This document shows, piece after piece, positions 52,140-59,717 of a stretch of DNA of 64,000 bases; position 1 is the stretch's first letter; each line of letters opens with the position of its first letter. Made by a program: the position numbers and the translations under genes. Below the pieces are notes generated by a model. That model saw only the letters and a program-made list of their open reading frames with translations. It had not been told where the DNA came from and did no database searches. The DNA comes from Bacillota bacterium (GTDB lineage Bacteria; Bacillota; Bacilli; Paenibacillales; Paenibacillaceae), in assembly GCA_023391635.1 (NCBI GenBank), contig JAEWAQ010000041.1:22307-86306 (forward strand), written 5' to 3'.

Positions 52140-53007
52140 AATCCACCCTCCTCTCGCCATACCGCAGATAAACGATTGTGAAGGCAAACAATACCAGCAG
52201 GAATATCGTGCTCATGGCACTGCCGTAGCCAACACGCCGGTTGATAATGCCTTCCTGGTAGATGTAATACATCAGCACATTGGAGGAGTGGCCCGGTCCG
52301 CCCTGGGTCATGATGGCGACGAGGTCCATGGATTGGAAACTGCTAGTGATGGATAACAGACACACCACAAACAGCGTGGGCTTCAGCATGGGCAGCGTGA
52401 GCTTGAAATAACGCTTGACATGGCTTCTTGTTTCCAGCGCCGCAGCCTCGTAATAATCCTGAGAGATGTTTTGCATCCCCGCCAGAATCAGCAAAAAGCT
52501 GAACCCTAGCGATTTCCATACCGAGACGATGATGAGTGCCGGCAGGGCGTATTCATAGCTATTCAGCCACTGAATACGGTGGTCCAGCAGCAGGTTAATG
52601 GCGCCGCGGGAAGGGTTGTACATGTAGATCCACACCATGGCGGCTACCGCAATGGGCAACACGAAGGGATAAAAGGCCGACATCCGGAATAGTGTGCGGA
52701 ATTTAACCGCTTTGCTGTTGGCCACCGCCGCAAACAGCAGTCCCAGCACCAAGGTGAGAATGACCTGGGAAGAGCCGTAAATGGCCGTGTTCCCGGCAAC
52801 GCGCAAGAAGTGCCGGTCCAAAGCCATGGCCGCATAGTTGCCGAGACCGATAAATTGGGCTTGGGCAGCGATGACGTTAGTTTCCATAAATGATAGAAAT
52901 ATGGTTCGCAACATGGGATAAACACTGAACATTCCGAAAATTACCACCATGGGCAAGATGTACAGATACGGTTTAACCGCCCTTTTGGCCAATGCTCCTC
53001 TGCTCAA
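52129..53007 (-). CDS. ABC transporter permease (UgpA-like)
   Basis: 292 residues, six spans; EAA loop EAAALETRSHVKRYFKLTLPMLKP. TTG start with GGAGGG upstream at good spacing. No ATPase gene occurs in the cluster. Confidence 0.92.
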   Translation of the reverse strand: MSRGALAKRAVKPYLYILPMVVIFGMFSVYPMLRTIFLSFMETNVIAAQAQFIGLGNYAAMALDRHFLRVAGNTAIYGSSQVILTLVLGLLFAAVANSKAVKFRTLFRMSAFYPFVLPIAVAAMVWIYMYNPSRGAINLLLDHRIQWLNSYEYALPALIIVSVWKSLGFSFLLILAGMQNISQDYYEAAALETRSHVKRYFKLTLPMLKPTLFVVCLLSITSSFQSMDLVAIMTQGGPGHSSNVLMYYIYQEGIINRRVGYGSAMSTIFLLVLFAFTIVYLRYGERRVDYER

Positions 53008-53151
53008 TAACTTCCCTCCGTTCCAAACGAATTGACTGTTTTCAACACATACAAAATCATATAAATGAGGCTATAAATGGGAATAGCAAACAGAGTGAAT
53101 GGAAGGCCGTTCCACTCACGGTTTGGGTTGTAAATCATTCAGTTGGGAACT

Positions 53152-54168
53152 TTAAAGGCACGATTCCCGGATAATAAGCTCTGGCTTGACGATATAATGC
53201 TTCTCTGCGCTGGGGTCGAAACCATCTTTGATCATAGAGACGATTCTTTCACCGGCCACACTTGCGTGCTCACCCACAAAGGTACGCACCGTGGTAAGGT
53301 GCGGAGAAAACCATTGGGCCATGGGAATGTCATTGCTGCCCATCACCGATATCTGGCCCGGTACCGAGATTCCGTTGTCCTTTAACGCGCTGATGACCCC
53401 CAGGGCCATGGTGTCGTTATAGGCAAATATGACGTCGTATTGACGCATTCGGTCCAGGTTGGCAACAACGGTGTCGTAGCCCGATTTGAAATCAAAATTG
53501 GTGAAGTAGATGTCGTCTTCCGAGATTCCCATATCTTTTTCCGCCAAAGCATCCATCAGGCCCTGCGTCGTTAAATCGCCGGACTGGTGGTTTCGGATGC
53601 GAATGTACGCAATATGCTTGAATTTTCGCTTTGCAAAGTGTTCGCCCACCAGATATCCCATCGTATAGTTGTCGAGAGAGACGCTGGGAATGAATTGCAT
53701 TTTCTCGTTGCATCTCGTCATGGAGAACAAGGGGATGGAAAGGCCCTTCAAATACTCGATGACCTCGTCATTCTCGATTCTGCGGAAGAGGACCAATCCC
53801 GCTAACTGCCGCTTTTTGATCACCCTGTCCAGCGCGGCCACATCGTCGGTCAAAGTCACATCGTTCAGGAGAATGGGGTCGAAATCGTGCTTGGAGAGCG
53901 TCTCCTGAAGAAAGCTGAATTGATAGGTCCGAAAATCGTCCTCCATGAAGCTACGAAAATAAGTGTACATCAATATTCCAATGGAATTGGAGGTTTGGGT
54001 CCGCAGGCTCCTGGCATTCAAATTGAACTCGAAATTGTGTTCTTTGGCCAGCTCAATGATTTCTTGCTTTCTGCGCTCCGATATTTGATCGGACCCGTTA
54101 AGGGCGCGCGATATGGTGGATTGTGAAACGCCAATGAGCTTGGCCAACTCCTTTGATGTCATCCGCAT
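53152..54168 (-). CDS. LacI family transcriptional regulator
   Basis: 338 residues. HTH MTSKELAKLIGVSQSTISRALN and hinge at the N-terminus, then a GalR-like ligand domain (SIGILMYTYFRSFMEDDF onward). Likely repressor of the downstream Ugp-like operon, with which it is co-oriented (144-bp gap), and of itself through the ATGCGT sites at 54214-54271. ATG 54168 and ATG 54162 are both possible starts; AAAGG is 4 or 10 bases away. Confidence 0.92.
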   Translation of the reverse strand: MRMTSKELAKLIGVSQSTISRALNGSDQISERRKQEIIELAKEHNFEFNLNARSLRTQTSNSIGILMYTYFRSFMEDDFRTYQFSFLQETLSKHDFDPILLNDVTLTDDVAALDRVIKKRQLAGLVLFRRIENDEVIEYLKGLSIPLFSMTRCNEKMQFIPSVSLDNYTMGYLVGEHFAKRKFKHIAYIRIRNHQSGDLTTQGLMDALAEKDMGISEDDIYFTNFDFKSGYDTVVANLDRMRQYDVIFAYNDTMALGVISALKDNGISVPGQISVMGSNDIPMAQWFSPHLTTVRTFVGEHASVAGERIVSMIKDGFDPSAEKHYIVKPELIIRESCL

Positions 54169-54213
54169 TTCGCCTTTGTTACACCCCCTTTGTCACATGC
54201 ATATTCTCCGCCA

Positions 54214-54271
54214 ATGCGTTATGCATACGTATGCGTAAACCTATGTATGCGTTTTACGCATTCGTATGCGT
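54214..54271. promoter_or_regulatory. Array of ATGCGT/ACGCAT half-sites (probable LacI operators)
   Basis: Five copies of ATGCGT or its complement within 58 bases, between the promoter and the regulator gene: 54214-54219, 54231-54236, 54247-54252, 54256-54261, 54266-54271. They form palindromes, including GCATACGTATGC (54223-54234) and ACGCAT-TCGT-ATGCGT (54256-54271). Position just downstream of -10 implies repression. Confidence 0.65.
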
Positions 54272-54278
54272 TAATCAT

Positions 54279-54308
54279 TTTATATCATTGTATAGGTTTC
54301 CTTGTCAA
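54279..54308 (-). promoter_or_regulatory. Promoter of the LacI/Ugp-like operon
   Basis: Minus strand TTGACA (54308-54303), 18 bases, TATAAA (54284-54279). Confidence 0.7.
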
Positions 54309-54325
54309 TCGTTTTGTGCAAATAG

Positions 54326-54505
54326 GGCGGACCGGCGAATGAGATTCTCAAAGACGCGCGCGGCATACAGACTTTTGAAAGGGCCTGTAAATACCGAAAA
54401 GCGCGCGGCATGATTTTTCACAGCGACAGAGGCAGCCAGTTTACAAGCCATGCTTTCAGGGAAAGCCCTTCAAAATATAGCGCGATTCAGAGCAGTTCAG
54501 CGCCA
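54326..54505 (+). pseudogene. IS3-family transposase (OrfB) remnant
   Basis: An open stretch of about 60 codons reads ILKDARGIQTFERACKY and MIFHSDRGSQFTSHAFRE. The HSDRGSQ motif is the second Asp block of the IS3-family DDE integrase core. Neither the N-terminal half nor the catalytic Glu region remains, and the fragment runs into the end of the convergent DsbA-like gene. No inverted repeats were found around it. Confidence 0.75.
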
Positions 54506-55417
54506 ATTGGCTTTCTCAATATAAGATTCGCCCAGCATTTCTTGGGTTGTATAAACCTCCGCGGACAGTTCCTTACGGACATAAGCTTGAACCTCGTCCA
54601 CATGAACGCCGTACAGGACCTCAAGCTCCTTCGAGAACAAGAGTCCCTCTTTCTCTAGCATTTGCTGCAACTCGGGAACTTGACGCGGCTGAATCGTTTC
54701 ATTCGGCATGATTTGCTTCATGGCGTCTACATAGTTCTCAAGCTCTCTTGCGCCGACGATTTTCACCCCTTTTTTCTCTTTATTGATCATAATGATTGTC
54801 GGAAAACCGCGGACGCCCATCGATCCGGCAAGAGAAAAATCTTCCTGCAGCGAATCTTGTCCGACCTGCCCTTCAGCTTCTTTAACGACGGCTGCTCCGT
54901 CCAGACCCATTCGGTCTACAAGGCCGATTAAAACCTTCTCCTCCCCAATGTTCCGATTGAAGGCAAATACAGCCTCCCGCGCACGACGCAAGAACGTTCT
55001 TGCTGCCGCCTCGTCCTTTTGTTGAATAACCTTGAACACCCGGGAAGCCGGATAAGAGGACTGAATGGGGTCGCTTAGCCACAGGGAACCATCGATCGGC
55101 ATTCTGGAATGTTCCCCAACCTCTCTCCAATGACCGGCCACGTCCGTCGGGCTCCCGATCCCGTTCTTCACATCCGCGAAACCGTCCCAGTTCTTGAGCA
55201 GCCCGCCCATTACGGTGTGGAACTGAAAATATTGGCCATACTCCACCTCGAACTTGCGAAGCACCGGTTCCAACGCCCAGCAATGTGAGCAGATCGGATC
55301 GGTGAAATAGTATAAATCGATCTTCTCTACAGGATCGTTGAAATCCAATATCTCCAAGCTTTCATCTCCGATCTCGCCGCACACTCCCGTCTTTATATCG
55401 CAAACCATTTGATTCAT
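54497..55417 (-). CDS. DsbA-like protein of the SpxH/YjbH type
   Basis: 306 residues. Thioredoxin-fold DsbA domain with CSHC (43-46) in FTDPICSHCWALEPVLRKFE and cis-Pro region GVRGFPTIIM, plus a C-terminal 70-residue extension as in SpxH (YjbH), the adaptor that delivers Spx to ClpXP. The CxxC suggests either redox or zinc-linked function. An HxlR regulator gene lies 20 bp upstream on the same strand, probably cotranscribed, suggesting thiol or electrophile response. Confidence 0.8.
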   Translation of the reverse strand: MNQMVCDIKTGVCGEIGDESLEILDFNDPVEKIDLYYFTDPICSHCWALEPVLRKFEVEYGQYFQFHTVMGGLLKNWDGFADVKNGIGSPTDVAGHWREVGEHSRMPIDGSLWLSDPIQSSYPASRVFKVIQQKDEAAARTFLRRAREAVFAFNRNIGEEKVLIGLVDRMGLDGAAVVKEAEGQVGQDSLQEDFSLAGSMGVRGFPTIIMINKEKKGVKIVGARELENYVDAMKQIMPNETIQPRQVPELQQMLEKEGLLFSKELEVLYGVHVDEVQAYVRKELSAEVYTTQEMLGESYIEKANWR

Positions 55418-55437
55418 GATAACTCACATCCCTTATA

Positions 55438-55755
55438 TTATTGGTCCCGATATTGCTGCGCCCATTGTTGGACCGGCTTGAGCGCCTCTGTCAAAGTCCG
55501 TCCCTTATCCGTTAAAACATACGAAATATCGACTGGTGTCCCTGTCTTTACGATCCTTTCGATCAATCCATGCTCCTGAAGCTCCGTCAACTTTAAAGAG
55601 AGTGCTCTAGGCGTAATGTCCGGCAAATCCCTCTTCAGTTCCGAGAAATGCGTCTTATGACCGGGAGCCAACGACAAGTAGTGCAAAATAAGACCGTTCC
55701 ATCTCTTCCCCAAGATCTGAAACGAATATTCCAGGTACGGGCAAATTTGAATGAT
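55438..55755 (-). CDS. HxlR family redox-type regulator with a non-canonical start
   Basis: Winged helix of the HxlR type: ILGKRWNGLILHYLS, DITPRALSLKLTELQEHGLIERI, VDISYVLTDKGRTL. The conserved start CPYLEYSFQILGKRW, with the reactive Cys, is encoded but lies upstream of the first ATG/GTG/TTG (TTG at 55713). A perfect AAGGAGG is found 9 bases before ATC 55755 and 12 before ATT 55752, so initiation at ATC or ATT is likely, giving about 105 residues, the normal family length. It probably controls itself and the DsbA-like gene. Confidence 0.78.
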   Translation of the reverse strand: MIQICPYLEYSFQILGKRWNGLILHYLSLAPGHKTHFSELKRDLPDITPRALSLKLTELQEHGLIERIVKTGTPVDISYVLTDKGRTLTEALKPVQQWAQQYRDQ

Positions 55756-56018
55756 ATTAAGCGACCTCCTTATAACCTTTTTATTGTTTGTATACTTATT
55801 ATACTAGATATATTATTTAAATCAACTATTCTCCGTTTATCCGAATCGTCCGCAGTCGTAACCCAGGCAAATTTCCGAGAACCTGAATTTCATATAAGGC
55901 GATCATTCAATGCTACGGCTGCATATTCATTTTACCTACATCATTGTTTTCGTGTATATTACAAGTAAGAACCTATCATTTCATGTGCGTTATCCACTTC
56001 CTGTAAGGGGCGATTGTT

Positions 56019-57209
56019 TTGGAAAGAGTCGTAGGTACCGTTGTTAGGGGGCTTCGTTGCCCGATCATCAACAAGGGAGATCGTATAGAAGACATCGTTG
56101 TAGACAGCGTGCTGAAGGCGGCTGAAGCGGAAGGCTTCCCGTTCCATGATAAAGATATCGTCTCAGTAACAGAATCCATTGTCGCACGAGCGCAAGGTAA
56201 TTATGCGACGATCGATCATATCGCCAGTGACGTCCGTTCCAAGTTCGGCGATGAGCCGATTGGGGTTATTTTCCCGATCTTAAGCCGCAATCGATTTGCC
56301 ATCTGCCTCCGGGGTATTGCCAAGGGAGCTTCGAAGATTATTCTCATGCTGAGCTACCCGTCCGATGAGGTTGGCAACCACTTGGTGGATATCGATACTC
56401 TCGACGAGAAAGGCATTAATCCATGGACCGATGTATTAACCGAACAGCAATTCCGCGATTACTTCGGATATAACAAGCATACGTTTACCGGGGTCGATTA
56501 CATCGACTATTATAAATCGATCATCGAGCAGTACGGTGTCGAGTGCGAAATTATCTTCTCCAACCATCCGAAGACCATACTGAACTATACGGGCAATGTT
56601 CTTGCCTGCGACGTACATACCCGCTTCCGGACGAAGCGAATATTACAGGCCAACGGCGTCGATAAAGTGTGTACCCTGGACGACATCTTGTCCGTCTCTG
56701 TCGATGGTAGCGGATATAATGAAACATATGGCCTGCTTGGGTCGAACAAATCGACGGAAGATAGCGTGAAGCTGTTCCCGCGCAACTGTCAACCGATCGT
56801 CGACAACATCCAGCGTATGCTGAATGAAAAGACAGGTAAACAGATTGAAGTGATGATTTATGGGGACGGTGCGTTCAAAGATCCGGCGGGGAAAATATGG
56901 GAGCTTGCCGACCCCGTCGTATCGCCCGCGTACACTTCGGGACTTGACGGCATACCAAATGAAGTGAAGTTAAAGTATCTTGCCGATAATAATTTTGCCG
57001 GCTTACGGGGCGACGAGTTGAAGCAAGCGATATCTCAATACATCAGCAGTAAGGAATCCAACCTTATCGGTTCGATGGAATCGCAAGGCACCACGCCCCG
57101 AAAACTGACCGACCTTATCGGCTCGCTGTCCGACCTAACTTCCGGAAGCGGCGATAAGGGCACGCCGATTGTGTTTATTCAAGGGTATTTCGATAACTAT
57201 ACGAAATGA
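56019..57209 (+). CDS. Coenzyme F420-0:L-glutamate ligase-like protein (CofE family)
   Basis: 396 residues. The N-terminal 250 residues follow CofE: GDRIEDIVVDSVLKAAE, VSVTESIVARAQGNY for metal and GTP binding, and YGDGAFKDP. CofE adds glutamate to F420-0 in actinobacteria and archaea. No F420 biosynthesis genes (fbiA/C/D) occur here and Bacillales generally lack F420, so this homologue probably ligates glutamate to something else. TTG start with AAGGGG eight bases upstream. Monocistronic. Confidence 0.82.
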   Translation: MERVVGTVVRGLRCPIINKGDRIEDIVVDSVLKAAEAEGFPFHDKDIVSVTESIVARAQGNYATIDHIASDVRSKFGDEPIGVIFPILSRNRFAICLRGIAKGASKIILMLSYPSDEVGNHLVDIDTLDEKGINPWTDVLTEQQFRDYFGYNKHTFTGVDYIDYYKSIIEQYGVECEIIFSNHPKTILNYTGNVLACDVHTRFRTKRILQANGVDKVCTLDDILSVSVDGSGYNETYGLLGSNKSTEDSVKLFPRNCQPIVDNIQRMLNEKTGKQIEVMIYGDGAFKDPAGKIWELADPVVSPAYTSGLDGIPNEVKLKYLADNNFAGLRGDELKQAISQYISSKESNLIGSMESQGTTPRKLTDLIGSLSDLTSGSGDKGTPIVFIQGYFDNYTK

Positions 57210-57381
57210 TGGTCTTCCGGGACCATCCTCCGTACCATAACCAAGGAGCCGGCCGCAGCCAGCTCCTTGTCGCTTGCTTGGAGAACCGTGTGCCAAAAAT
57301 ACCGGGGAAATCATGCTTGACCGTCTTCATAACATGGACGGCGGGCTCCAGTAACGGGATTGGTTAGCCTGCTGAATGCAA

Positions 57382-57421
57382 ACAACCTTAGCCCGGGTTC
57401 GTGTCGACCGGACTAAGGTTG
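57382..57421. terminator. Terminator between the CofE-like and zinc-ribbon genes
   Basis: CAACCTTAG(C)CCGG pairs with CCGGACTAAGGTTG across a loop of about 10. It lies between convergent genes. A second hairpin, AAGGAGC/GCTCCTT, is at 57243-57268. Confidence 0.6.
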
Positions 57422-57450
57422 TCTGTAGTTTGAGATGGTAGTCAACATAC

Positions 57451-57789
57451 CTATACTTTTTTTACAAATTCGGATTTTAATTTCATGGCTCCAAATCCAT
57501 CAATCTTGCAATCAATATCATGATCGCCATCAACAAGGCGAATATTCTTTACTTTTGTACCTATTTTTAAGACAGATGAACTCCCTTTAACTTTAAGATC
57601 TTTGATTATGGTCACGGTGTCGCCATCGTTTAATACATTTCCATTAGAATCTTTGATAACCTTATCTTCATTCTCTTCGGATGCCGATTCTTTCGTCCAC
57701 TCATGGCCGCACTCCGGGCAAACAAATAATCCGCCGTCATCGTAAGTATACTCCGAATTACATTGCGGACAATTTGGGAAATCTGCCAA
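57451..57789 (-). CDS. YjdM/PhnA-like zinc-ribbon protein
   Basis: 112 residues. Zinc ribbon CPQCNSEY...FVCPECGHEW at the N-terminus, then the PhnA C-terminal domain (IKDSNGNVLNDGDTVTIIKDLKVKGSS, GTKVKNIRLVDGDHDIDCKIDGFGAMKLKSEFVKK). Named for phosphonate utilisation but that role is doubtful; it is a small zinc-binding protein of unknown function. TTG start. It lies 30 bp after the Cys-rich gene on the same strand, so the two share the promoter with the ArsR-type palindrome. Confidence 0.92.
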   Translation of the reverse strand: MADFPNCPQCNSEYTYDDGGLFVCPECGHEWTKESASEENEDKVIKDSNGNVLNDGDTVTIIKDLKVKGSSSVLKIGTKVKNIRLVDGDHDIDCKIDGFGAMKLKSEFVKKV

Positions 57790-57819
57790 TATTGATTTCT
57801 CTCCTTTTCCGATACAAAG

Positions 57820-58233
57820 CTATACGACAACTGCATTCAAGCATTCGAGTGAGCTAGATGATAACTCTGGCGTGAAGTCTTCGCGGTAGTCTTGTCCTGG
57901 GACTTGTATCCAAAAATCATCCCAATCCTTCAGCATTCCTGTTTCATATAATAGGTATTTTAGAAATCCGCATAGCCATGCTGTACAACTTATATTGCGG
58001 TTTATACATCCAATTCCATTCTTAAGATTACGGCAACCATTACAACAGGAACCCCCGTTCCTGATGCAAACCTTACAAATCAAATCGGATCCAACCTCGT
58101 TTAAAGCATCAACGCCAATCTTGATAACCATCTGTCTGCTCATGTTCTGTATATCAGAAGACCATCCATTAATGGACGGCGAGTTTTGCTGTGATTGATC
58201 ATAAGTAGCAGAGCCGGGTATCCACACCTCCAC
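57820..58233 (-). CDS. Cysteine-rich protein of unknown function
   Basis: About 137 residues. A central cluster of nine cysteines within 40 residues (CKVC, CCNGC, then single Cys in GIGCIN, NISCTAW and LCGF) suggests metal binding. The rest is unremarkable and no family is recognised. Starts are ambiguous: GTG 58233 or GTG 58227, with AAAGGTGGAGG just upstream. It is the first gene after a promoter overlapped by an 18-bp ArsR/SmtB-like palindrome, and is followed by the zinc-ribbon gene. Confidence 0.6.
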   Translation of the reverse strand: MEVWIPGSATYDQSQQNSPSINGWSSDIQNMSRQMVIKIGVDALNEVGSDLICKVCIRNGGSCCNGCRNLKNGIGCINRNISCTAWLCGFLKYLLYETGMLKDWDDFWIQVPGQDYREDFTPELSSSSLECLNAVVV

Positions 58234-58251
58234 CTTTCATTTACAATCAAA

Positions 58252-58306
58252 TATTCAAATATTTGAATACAATAAGCATTATAATGCAGATCCATTCAAA
58301 TAACAA
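58252..58306 (-). promoter_or_regulatory. Promoter with ArsR/SmtB-type operator
   Basis: Minus strand TTGTTA (58306-58301), 17 bases, TATAAT (58283-58278). The perfect 18-bp palindrome TATTCAAATATTTGAATA (58252-58269) covers the start site. This closely resembles operators of metal-sensing ArsR/SmtB repressors (TCAAATAnnTTTGA class). No ArsR gene is in the window. Confidence 0.65.
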
Positions 58307-58497
58307 ATGATACGCTGGCTTATTATCTCGGTCTACAGCTTCTGGAGGCTGCTCCAACCAGCCATGATGAAACGACCCGTAAGGGGGCGCTCTATCTTCA
58401 TGCGCACTGCTTGCAGGTCGTTCTCTGTTCCTATATCTTCCAACACGAATTAGTATCCCGTGAAGCTTACCGATGCTTCAAAGCTTTATTGACATGA
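58285..58497 (+). pseudogene. Open frame without a usable start, possible gene remnant
   Basis: From a TAA at 58282 to a TGA at 58495-58497 the frame is open for about 70 codons with gene-like codon use (LAYYLGLQLLEAAP, GALYLHAHCLQVV, HELVSREAYRCF). There is no in-frame ATG or GTG near its beginning, and it overlaps the promoter of the Cys-rich gene. No family was recognised. Probably the end of a decayed gene. Confidence 0.3.
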
Positions 58498-58772
58498 CCG
58501 CGTTTTTTATTTGTACTTTTTTTATTCGTACTTAAAATGCCAACACCTCTCGCACCAAAACCAGCGCCGGGGAAAAAACCTAATCCTGAGCCTGGGAAAC
58601 CAAATCCAAGTCCTGGGGCGAAACCCACTCCCGAACCTGGAAGACCTACACCCAAACCAAAGCCGGGCGCACCAAAGCCGACACCGGGAAAAAAACCAAG
58701 ACCTGAACCTGGAAAACCAAATCCAAGTCCTGGGGCGAAGCCTACTCCCGAACCTGGGAATCCTATCGCCAT
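58467..58772 (-). CDS. Gly/Phe/Pro-rich repeat protein, possible spore-surface protein
   Basis: 101 residues. Residues 4-80 are tandem GFPGSGVGFAPG-like units; a 39-residue block is duplicated (117-bp DNA repeat). The last 25 residues are basic (KKSTNKKRGHVNKALKHR). GAGGAGG is 9 bases before the ATG. The opposite strand also reads as an open Pro/Lys-rich frame, but lacks a ribosome binding site. Low-complexity Gly-rich proteins of this size in spore formers are often coat or exosporium components; that role is inference. Confidence 0.6.
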   Translation of the reverse strand: MAIGFPGSGVGFAPGLGFGFPGSGLGFFPGVGFGAPGFGLGVGLPGSGVGFAPGLGFGFPGSGLGFFPGAGFGARGVGILSTNKKSTNKKRGHVNKALKHR

Positions 58773-58879
58773 ATGTCATTTCCTCCTCAATGATTTATTG
58801 GAAATATCATATGGAATATAAACGTCGGTTGATTGTATATTTGCCCGTTGGTGAATTTATAAGGGCTGTCATAGCGTTA

Positions 58880-59635
58880 TCATCTTTCCCCGTTTTCGAT
58901 GCGCCGAAGCGTTTCCAGCGCCTTGCGGCCGATTGCATCCGCCGTGCCGGTTATAATTTTTCGGCCCAATTCGGCGGATGCATATTTGAATGGATTTTTT
59001 CCTCCTATGCCTTCCGGTCCCATCATTTCCAGATCGTCGCGCTCGATATCGAAGCCTTCTACCTTAAGCGCTTCAAGGTCCACCAGATCGGGGTTCGTGT
59101 ACATCATGCACGACGTTTCCCATACGCCGGCGTGATCCATATGATAAGGAATTTCCGCCGTCGGGGTATGGAAATCGCCTTCAAACACGGCGAAGCCGCC
59201 GGACGTGCGTCCGTCCGTGGCGCCTTCGATCGCTTTACGCATCAAATCGCGCTGCTGACCCACGTTATGCCCCGTAACGCCCACGATCACTTTCCATCCG
59301 CTATAAACGAGCGCGCGCGCGATGCCGGTCATGGCCGCTTCGAACATCTCGTCTTCGTTAAAGCTCAACGTGTACCCTTCCCAGTTGTTCGGCCCCCAGT
59401 TCACGAATCCGAGCAAGCCCTGGTAAAAAGGAGGCAGCACGACGCCGCCATGCTGCAGCGCCGCTTCGGCACAGACGGCATGCGCCTTGAAGCCGTCCAC
59501 GCCGAGCGGGTTGTGCACGCCATGCCACTCCATGGCTCCTGCCGTCACATAGGCGATCGGACACCGCTCTCTGATTTCCTTCACCTGCCGCGGCCTCAAA
59601 TATTCGTAGCTGACTTTCTCGTAAGCTTTCAACAT
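58880..59635 (-). CDS. Creatininase family amidohydrolase
   Basis: 251 residues. Metal ligands visible: Glu and His in GAMEWHGVHNPLGVDGF, Asp in the same stretch, His in GVTGHNVGQQ and Glu in FAVFEGDFH. The family includes creatinine amidohydrolase, FAPy hydrolases and MftE peptidase; the substrate here is open. It lies 82 bp downstream of the large glycoside hydrolase on the same strand, with a GGGGC hairpin (59670-59713) between them. Confidence 0.85.
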   Translation of the reverse strand: MLKAYEKVSYEYLRPRQVKEIRERCPIAYVTAGAMEWHGVHNPLGVDGFKAHAVCAEAALQHGGVVLPPFYQGLLGFVNWGPNNWEGYTLSFNEDEMFEAAMTGIARALVYSGWKVIVGVTGHNVGQQRDLMRKAIEGATDGRTSGGFAVFEGDFHTPTAEIPYHMDHAGVWETSCMMYTNPDLVDLEALKVEGFDIERDDLEMMGPEGIGGKNPFKYASAELGRKIITGTADAIGRKALETLRRIENGER

Positions 59636-59669
59636 GTACGGTCCTACTCCTCTTCGATCATTTTTGCGT

Positions 59670-59713
59670 AAAGGGGCAAATCCCCGCCTGCATACTTCGG
59701 GGACCGCCCCTTT
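59670..59713 (-). terminator. Hairpin between the large hydrolase and creatininase genes
   Basis: AAAGGGGC (59670-59677) pairs with GCCCCTTT (59706-59713), with inner CCCCG/CGGGG. The T tract is poor, so this may be a weak terminator or a processing site. Confidence 0.5.
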
Positions 59714-59717
59714 GCGC

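Noticed and set aside
58537..58821. Plus-strand Pro/Lys-rich protein over the Gly-rich gene
   Set aside because: It has no ribosome binding site, while the minus-strand frame has GAGGAGG at good spacing.
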